Assembly (NCBI GenBank): GCA_902783825.1
Contig: CACZSJ010000192.1
Coordinates: 1 to 10,467, forward strand
Direction of reading: 5' to 3'
Length of the DNA: 10,467 bases
DNA from: Oscillospiraceae bacterium
GTDB lineage: Bacteria > Bacillota > Clostridia > Oscillospirales > Oscillospiraceae
How positions within the stretch are numbered: the first letter of the stretch is position 1; each line of letters begins with the position of its first letter. Both the position numbers and the translations under genes were made by a program. Positions 6,130 through 10,467 of the stretch are shown one piece after another. A model generated the notes under the pieces. It was not told the DNA's origin, searched no databases, and was given only the letters and a program-made list of their open reading frames with translations.

Positions 6130-7119
6130 TTATTTCTTTTTCTTGCGCAGCAGGAAGAACACCACAGCCAGCAGCACACACAGGGAGCCGCCACCAACGC
6201 CCAGCCACAGACCCAGATTCCGATCGTCACCGGTCTTGGGGCGGGACTTGCCGGTATACTCGTTGACAAAGACGGCGGAGTTGATATCCTCCACGATGCC
6301 GCCATTCTTCAAGAAGGTCCGCTCCATGACCAGCTGCCCATCCACTTCGGTGATCTCGTAGCGGATGGTGTAGACGGACTCGTCATAGACGTAGCCGCGG
6401 GAGTGGTTGTTTTTCTCGGTAACCGTGTATTCATAGGTCCCCGGCTGGGTAAAGGTAATGAGACCAAACTCCCCTTCGCCAGGCCCGATGATCCGGAGTT
6501 CTTTTTTGCCGTTGAAGCTGCCCTCGGGCATGGGGCAATCGTCAGATTTAGCGGTCAGGGTGAAGGTAAAGACCACGTCATAGGGGGCGTTGCCCTTGAC
6601 CTGCTTGGTCACCGGGGGATCATCGGTGCAAAGGGGCTCCACCGGAGGCTCGGTGGGCGGCACCGTGGGAGGCGGGATCTCGGTGTTGACGAACTCCAGC
6701 TTGTCCGGCTTGCCCGCGTCGTCGGGATCCAGAACGCCGGTGGGATCAGCGGTGATGGTATAAATGACCTTGTCCTCCGCGATGCGGAACAGTTCCACCG
6801 TGACGGCAAACTCCGTCTTGTCATAGGCGATGGCGGCCGTGTCGGTATCGGTGAGCTTGAGGTTAAACACGTGGGCGTTCAGGCCCTGGCAATTCACTGT
6901 AAACTTAGCCGTGACTCCCGGTGTCAGAGACAGGCTGTCCAGCACCCGGCCGGAGGCGTCGCTGAGCTGGGCGGTACAGGGAGCACCCACACAGGAGACG
7001 GGAATTTCCGCCGTCAAGCTGTCCGGATTCTCGGCGGCAAAGGCCGTCGGCACGCCCAAAAGGCCACAGACGACAAACACCGTCAGCAGCAAAATGCTTT
7101 TGATTCCTCTCTGTCTCAT
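6130..7119 (-). CDS. small LPXTG-type (RPKTG) pilin with isopeptide domain, FctB-like anchor/ancillary subunit
   Basis: Secreted wall-linked protein, 329 residues from the ATG at 7119 (AGGAGG 6 bases upstream; the frame opens further, to 7158, but that would overlap the sortase). Signal peptide: residues 1-28, with AFAAE near the cut site. Residues ~30-147 form a first beta domain ending KLEFVNTE. A proline-rich linker (IPPPTVPPTEPPVEP) is at 148-162. A FctA/Spy0128-type isopeptide domain follows, with candidate Lys172 in TKQVKG, Glu235 in YEYTVTEKN and Asn286 in VFVNEY. The sorting signal is RPKTGDD at 293-299, then a membrane segment and RKKKKK. Five mature cysteines (43, 48, 77, 164, 195) are unusual for such pilins. 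As last gene of the pilus operon, with a proline-rich part and an LPXTG-like signal, it resembles the streptococcal wall-anchor subunit FctB; which role it plays is inferred. Confidence 0.85.
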   Translation of the reverse strand: MRQRGIKSILLLTVFVVCGLLGVPTAFAAENPDSLTAEIPVSCVGAPCTAQLSDASGRVLDSLSLTPGVTAKFTVNCQGLNAHVFNLKLTDTDTAAIAYDKTEFAVTVELFRIAEDKVIYTITADPTGVLDPDDAGKPDKLEFVNTEIPPPTVPPTEPPVEPLCTDDPPVTKQVKGNAPYDVVFTFTLTAKSDDCPMPEGSFNGKKELRIIGPGEGEFGLITFTQPGTYEYTVTEKNNHSRGYVYDESVYTIRYEITEVDGQLVMERTFLKNGGIVEDINSAVFVNEYTGKSRPKTGDDRNLGLWLGVGGGSLCVLLAVVFFLLRKKKK

Positions 7120-7138
7120 GGCCAACTCCTCCTTTACC

Positions 7139-7846
7139 TCAGTCTTGGATCGTGGCAAACACGATCAGCCTCTTGATGCTCGTATCGCCCGAGCAGGTGG
7201 ACAGGGCCAAAACCCGCTTGCCCGCCTCAGGCTCAACATATATCTGCGCGTTTTCCTTGAGAAAAGCGATAATTTCCGTACCTGTGTGCCCTGTGGGATT
7301 AAAAACCGTAGAATCGGTAGCGTCCGCAGAGCTGACGGCAAAGATCCGCAAGGGGTAGCTTGCGCTGCTTGTGGTGACGATGCCGTCCCGATGCGCGTCA
7401 AAAAACGCGCGGCTTTGAAAATCGTCCAGGGCGCCGAACATGGCGCCGTGGCTCATATGGTGCCCATAGACCAGGCAATAGGGATCGCTCAGGTCGGGCT
7501 TATTGCGGTAATCCAGAAAGATGGAGCCGCTGAGGGAAAAATTCCCATAGGGATCCTTGTTTAAAAACTCGAAATTGTCCTCCCCCTGCATAACGGGGTA
7601 GTCGATGCTGGTGTCGTCGATGGTGATCCAGGCCACCTGATTTCCGGAGATGATCTTCTCCGGCGTGAGGACCTCGCCTGTCGCCGGCTTATAGCGAAGC
7701 ACGGAACGATCCGTGGCGTTTTGATACAGCCAGAGATTGTCCAGCATGGAGTAGGTGCCGATGAGCAGCAGCAGAATGCAGACGATCACAATGACCGTGT
7801 CCAGCAGCTTATCCAAGAGCTTTGCGACTTTGTTGACCAAGACCAT
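7139..7846 (-). CDS. srtB: class B sortase, probable pilus polymerase
   Basis: Membrane-bound cysteine transpeptidase that cleaves sorting signals and joins pilin subunits or wall peptide. 235 residues from the ATG at 7846; AAAGGACG lies about 8 bases upstream, and the longer frame to 7894 begins in a GC hairpin region. One N-terminal membrane segment at about 17-35. The body has class B features: VAWITIDDTSIDYPVMQG at 71-88, SIFLDYRN at 108-115, catalytic His129 in YGHHMSHGAMFG, catalytic Cys218 in STCSG and Arg226 in IKRLIVFA. Class B assignment comes from the GNQVAWI..D.PVMQ.eDN and YGHHM patterns. Placed between backbone and small pilin genes, it probably assembles the pilus, as class B sortases do in the S. 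pyogenes FCT pilus, instead of the class C enzymes usual elsewhere. The small pilin starts 19 bp after its stop. Confidence 0.93.
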   Translation of the reverse strand: MVLVNKVAKLLDKLLDTVIVIVCILLLLIGTYSMLDNLWLYQNATDRSVLRYKPATGEVLTPEKIISGNQVAWITIDDTSIDYPVMQGEDNFEFLNKDPYGNFSLSGSIFLDYRNKPDLSDPYCLVYGHHMSHGAMFGALDDFQSRAFFDAHRDGIVTTSSASYPLRIFAVSSADATDSTVFNPTGHTGTEIIAFLKENAQIYVEPEAGKRVLALSTCSGDTSIKRLIVFATIQD

Positions 7847-7881
7847 AGTCTGTTCGTCCTTTGCTGTTGCCGCCCAGGGGC

Positions 7882-7904
7882 GGGGAGGGGACAAGCCCCT
7901 CCCC
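7882..7904 (-). other. strong GC hairpin between backbone pilin and sortase genes
   Basis: GGGGAGGGG (7882-7890) and CCCCTCCCC (7896-7904) form a 9-bp all-but-one G-C stem with a 5-base loop in the 99-bp gap. On the minus strand no U-run follows. It is therefore more likely an mRNA stability, processing or attenuation element that lowers sortase relative to pilin expression than a full terminator. Confidence 0.5.
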
Positions 7905-7945
7905 CATCCCGGGGAACTGGGATTGCGCGTAAGGAGAAGGGCCGC

Positions 7946-9490
7946 TTAGGCCTCTTCTTCCTTGCGGTTCTTGCTGACCAGGACAAAGCCCAGGCCGGCG
8001 GCGCCCAGCACGATCACGGCCACGGCGGGGGCAATCACGCTGATGATGCCGGTGGGAATGACACCGTCACGGGTGTTCAGGTAGGAGGTGAAGACGATAT
8101 CGTCGGGATCTTCGGGCTCGCTGTCTCCGCGCGGATTCTCATCCTCAGTCTTCAGGGTACCGCTGGTAGCGTTCTCGTAGTCGGCAACGCCAGCCTCGGT
8201 GGACTTGTAGTCCTCAGCTTCTTCCACGACCTCGTACTCGCACAGGGCGGGGAGGTTGCGGATCTGGATGTAGTTGCCGTGCTGCAGGTAGAACTCCTTG
8301 CCGCCGGTGAGCGCGGAACCCAGGATGTACACGCGGCCGTCCTCCACCTTCATGTTGCTGTCATCGGTGGAATTGGGGTCGTTGGCTGCTTTCATGTCAG
8401 CCGCATCATAGCTGGTAGACACGTTCTTGGTGGGCTCCCAAACCCAGGAGGACTGCTCCATGTCGATCTCATACCACTTGGCGTTGAAGGCATCGGCGTC
8501 CACATTGTCAGGCAGGGTGATGGTCAGGGTGTACTTGAAGTACTTGTCGCGGGAGGCCTGGTTGCCGGTGACTTCCTTCTTGAAGGCCAGGCTCTTGGAG
8601 TCGTACTGGTTCGAGAAGCCGGTGGACTTATCCTTCAGCTCGTTCTCCGCATCCGCGGAGATCACGGAAGGATCCGCGTATTCGCTTTCCGCGGTGCCGG
8701 CATCATCGCCTTCCGCGGGAGCAGCGGCGTTTTCATGCAGGACATAGCTGGCAACTTCCAGGCTGCCCTCGTTGTCGATCACGTACACATCCAGGTAGCG
8801 CACGCAGGACTCGGCCACGCCGGGGTCATAGACCATGCCGGGCAGCGGGGTGGTTTCATCGGTGTACGCAGAATCCTCGGTGATGGTGTAGCGGTAGACG
8901 CCGGGCTCCACAAAGGTCACGCCAGCGAAGCTGATGGTCATGGTCTTCGTGGCGTACTTCTCGTCCGTTGTCGGATCCGCGGTCATAAAGGCGATGGTCT
9001 GCATGGGGGCTTCCGTGGGGGCGTCAGCCTCATCCGTTGTGGTGTCGCCCTTGGCGTAGGTCAGGATCACGCTGTCGTCGGCATAGGTCGTCGTGGCAGT
9101 CTCCATGTCCGTGCCGGCCACAAAGACGGGCTTGCCGATGACGTTGTAGTCGTTCTCGTCGTCGTCCTTGTCCTTGGGCAGGATGAACACGCTCTCGTAG
9201 GCCTCTCCGCCGGCTTCACCGGCCGTGATGACAAACTTGAACTGCACGTCGGGCACGTCGGCGCCCTTGTTGAGGACCAGGTACTTGTCAAAGGTCATGG
9301 TCTCGCCTGCGATCTCGGCCAGCTCGCCCACTTCCCCTTCGTACTGGTTCTCCTCCGCGGTGGCGGGACCATCATCTCCACCGGCAGCCGGATCCGGATC
9401 GTCGCTGGTTGCGAAGGCGGTGACGACGCCCAGACTCAGCACCAGGCTGAGGATCATGAAGATGGCCAAAAGCTTTTTCATGGTTTTCAT
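7946..9490 (-). CDS. FctA-like backbone pilin with PTG-type sorting signal
   Basis: Major structural subunit candidate of the pilus, exported and covalently polymerised. 514 residues. Signal peptide 1-27 (KKLLAIFMILSLVLSLGVV core, cut after AFA). Two Spy0128-type isopeptide domains are suggested: domain 1 with Lys69 (TFDKYLVL), Glu205 (YRYTITE) and Asn294 (FSNQYD); domain 2 with Lys304 or 305 (LAFKKEVTGN), Glu423/424 (YEVVEE) and Asn472 (YLNTRDG). The sorting signal is VIPTG at 477-481, then a membrane segment at about 482-505 and a short mixed tail. It is strongly acidic, with Asp/Glu/Ala/Thr-rich inserts at about 106-116, 148-163 and 254-290. GAAAGGAAGAG precedes the ATG. Position between SipA-like and sortase genes, and size, match FctA/T-antigen of S. 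pyogenes, although it is longer than Spy0128. Isopeptide bonds are inferred from motif spacing. Confidence 0.88.
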   Translation of the reverse strand: MKTMKKLLAIFMILSLVLSLGVVTAFATSDDPDPAAGGDDGPATAEENQYEGEVGELAEIAGETMTFDKYLVLNKGADVPDVQFKFVITAGEAGGEAYESVFILPKDKDDDENDYNVIGKPVFVAGTDMETATTTYADDSVILTYAKGDTTTDEADAPTEAPMQTIAFMTADPTTDEKYATKTMTISFAGVTFVEPGVYRYTITEDSAYTDETTPLPGMVYDPGVAESCVRYLDVYVIDNEGSLEVASYVLHENAAAPAEGDDAGTAESEYADPSVISADAENELKDKSTGFSNQYDSKSLAFKKEVTGNQASRDKYFKYTLTITLPDNVDADAFNAKWYEIDMEQSSWVWEPTKNVSTSYDAADMKAANDPNSTDDSNMKVEDGRVYILGSALTGGKEFYLQHGNYIQIRNLPALCEYEVVEEAEDYKSTEAGVADYENATSGTLKTEDENPRGDSEPEDPDDIVFTSYLNTRDGVIPTGIISVIAPAVAVIVLGAAGLGFVLVSKNRKEEEA

Positions 9491-9541
9491 GCTTCTCTTC
9501 CTTTCTTATATGGTTTATTGTTTCTTCTTTCTTCTATGTGC

Positions 9542-9556
9542 AGCGCGTTCCGCGCT
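9542..9556 (-). other. short hairpin and A-rich leader before the backbone pilin gene
   Basis: AGCGCG and CGCGCT pair around a 3-base loop (6-bp stem) in the 77-bp gap after the SipA-like gene. On the minus strand it is followed by an A/G-rich, C/T-poor leader down to the AAAGGAAGAG ribosome binding site. This may be an mRNA 5' end-stabilising or processing element giving high pilin expression. No promoter was recognised. Confidence 0.35.
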
Positions 9557-9567
9557 TCAACCGGGGG

Positions 9568-10257
9568 TTAAATGCCGCGTCTGCGGAATACATAGACCAC
9601 CTTGCCCTGCAGCTCGCTCTCACGCACCTGGCCAAAGGCCCGGCTGTCCAAGCCGATCTCCCGGTAGTCGTCCAGGAGAAAGACGCCGTCGGCGCTCATG
9701 CGATAGGGGAAGCGGATCTCGGAGCCGTCCAGCTCCCAGGTGGGGTACAGAACCGTGTCCCAGGGGTTGTAGCCGTCCGAGAGCAGCTGGCCCTGCTGGG
9801 TAATGACGATCTCCTTTTCGCCCTGTGCAATCAGGCGGGAGACGGCCAGTTCCCCGGTGACGGGATTGCGGTAGACCACCACGTCCCCCGTATGATAGGG
9901 GTCGAGCTTGTAGGTGATCAACAGGTCCCCGTCCAGGACGAAGGGGTACATGCGGTTGCCATGGTGAATGTGCACACCCAAGACGAAGGTAAACACGACC
10001 AGGGTGGCGGCGGCGACCACTGCCAGTTTGATCAAAAAGCGGGGCAGCGGGCCGAGACGCTTTTTCTTCTTGCGGGGAGGCTTGGCGGCGGAGGCTTTGT
10101 CCTCCGGCCGGGGGGCTTGCGGGTCCTTGGGACCGTCAAGCCCCGCTTCCTCTCCCGCACGGGAATCTCCCGTTCCGTTTCCGGATTTTCTCCGGGCGGA
10201 CGCCCCCGCGGCTTTGCGGGGGCCATCCCGGCTTGAGGCGGATTTCCGCTTAAACAT
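9568..10257 (-). CDS. SipA-like signal peptidase I homolog lacking catalytic residues (pilus assembly factor)
   Basis: 229 residues. Residues 1-68 are a Lys/Arg/Pro/Ala/Gly-rich, probably disordered cytoplasmic extension. One membrane segment lies at about 73-95, and the rest is an S26 signal peptidase fold outside the membrane. Box B reads GNRMYPFVLDGD at 100-111: the catalytic Ser of GxSMxP is Arg102. Box D reads GDVVVYRNP (124-132) then LAVSRLIAQG (137-146): the Lys of the KR motif is Ser140. Box E (DDYREIGLDSRAFGQV, 196-211) is kept. The protein should thus be unable to process signal peptides. In S. pyogenes FCT loci the equivalent SipA also lacks the dyad yet is needed for pilus assembly, so a chaperone or assembly role is inferred. 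AAGGAGG precedes the ATG, and the gene overlaps the upstream pilin by 8 bp. Confidence 0.9.
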   Translation of the reverse strand: MFKRKSASSRDGPRKAAGASARRKSGNGTGDSRAGEEAGLDGPKDPQAPRPEDKASAAKPPRKKKKRLGPLPRFLIKLAVVAAATLVVFTFVLGVHIHHGNRMYPFVLDGDLLITYKLDPYHTGDVVVYRNPVTGELAVSRLIAQGEKEIVITQQGQLLSDGYNPWDTVLYPTWELDGSEIRFPYRMSADGVFLLDDYREIGLDSRAFGQVRESELQGKVVYVFRRRGI

Positions 10258-10467
10258 GGCGGCTTCGCCTCCTTCCCAGATAGCCCAGGGCCAGAAGCAG
10301 CTCCAGCCCGATCAGGCCCAGGATCATCGGCGCCCGGTGGTTCACATCCAAGCCGGTGGGCACGATGCCATCCCGGGTGTTGGTGAAGGTCAAGGTGGTG
10401 TCGTCGGTCAGGTAGCTGTCGCTCACCTCGTCGACGCCGGCGCCGGTGGGAAGATCTCCGGTTCCGA
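10250..10467 (-). CDS. C-terminal tail of a PTG-type pilin (5' end outside window), probable ancillary/tip subunit
   Basis: The last 71 residues of a surface protein are visible; the rest lies beyond base 10467. The segment ends a beta domain (TDDTTLTFTNTRDG) and carries the sorting signal IVPTGL (coded near 10349-10366), a membrane segment (MILGLIGLELLLALGYLG) and a basic tail RRRSRHV. The stretch NTRDG-x-x-PTG is the same as in the backbone pilin, so both are probably substrates of the same class B sortase. It overlaps the SipA-like gene by 8 bp (ATGTTTAA), indicating one operon. By position it corresponds to Cpa, the tip adhesin of streptococcal FCT pili. A thioester or other adhesin domain cannot be judged from this fragment. 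Confidence 0.82.
   Translation of the reverse strand, partial: GTGDLPTGAGVDEVSDSYLTDDTTLTFTNTRDGIVPTGLDVNHRAPMILGLIGLELLLALGYLGRRRSRHV

Noticed and set aside
5983..7176. A plus-strand frame of about 400 codons lies opposite the small pilin.
   Set aside because: It is antisense to a protein with a clear signal peptide, isopeptide domain and sorting signal, and it crosses the terminator at 6069-6094.
7847..7894. The sortase frame extends upstream to 7894.
   Set aside because: It would place the start in the GC hairpin. The ATG at 7846 has a ribosome binding site and gives the normal short N-terminus before the membrane segment.
7721..9571. A plus-strand frame of about 610 codons, Gly/Val/His-rich, spans the backbone pilin in antisense.
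   Set aside because: It is explained by the GAC/GTC-rich acidic pilin on the opposite strand. There is no start signal and no family resemblance.
9568..10257. SipA-like protein considered as an active type I signal peptidase.
   Set aside because: The catalytic Ser and Lys positions are Arg102 and Ser140, so activity is not expected.

Overview
The window looks like chromosome from a GC-rich, endospore-forming Clostridia bacterium. I infer an anaerobic gut member of the Oscillospirales/Ruminococcaceae type. The evidence is the pair yabP-yabQ (known only from spore-formers) beside a DivIC/FtsB gene, a short-chain acyl-CoA transferase of the kind found in fermenters, and a Gram-positive sortase pilus locus. 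The species cannot be named from sequence alone. No tRNA, rRNA, CRISPR array, insertion sequence or transposase was seen, and no gene-free stretch exceeds 300 bases.

Layout. (1) Positions 1-1787, plus strand: tsaE (5' end outside the window), tsaB (7 bp overlap with tsaE) and upp. They are closed by a 14-bp hairpin terminator at 1791-1824 that probably works both ways. (2) Everything else is on the minus strand and is read right to left. The rightmost block, 10467 to 6130, is a pilus operon: the tail of a PTG-type pilin (cut by the window edge), a signal-peptidase-like protein whose catalytic Ser and Lys are both replaced, a large two-domain backbone pilin ending in a PTG-type sorting signal, a class B sortase, and a smaller RPKTG pilin with five cysteines. 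A hairpin terminator at 6069-6094 follows. (3) Next come yabP, yabQ, divIC/ftsB and an acetyl-CoA hydrolase/transferase-family CoA-transferase, closely spaced and preceded by a candidate sigma-E promoter. They end at a strong terminator at 3618-3650. (4) Last are rpiB, with a good sigma-A promoter, and a membrane-anchored putative glycoside hydrolase of the DUF4015 type. These converge on upp.

How the genes work together. TsaE and TsaB belong to the t6A tRNA-modification machinery, and Upp salvages uracil. RpiB feeds the pentose phosphate pathway. YabP and YabQ act in the mother cell during sporulation, and DivIC/FtsB acts in division. The CoA-transferase would exchange CoA between short-chain fatty acids, possibly for butyrate or acetate formation.

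The most interesting part is the pilus locus. Its gene order (ancillary pilin, SipA-like protein, FctA-like backbone, class B sortase, FctB-like small pilin) matches the FCT pilus region of Streptococcus pyogenes. That match includes the loss of signal-peptidase catalytic residues in the SipA-like protein and the use of PTG-type sorting signals with a class B sortase. Finding this arrangement in a spore-forming clostridial background, with cysteine-rich and acidic pilins, is the main observation to follow up.
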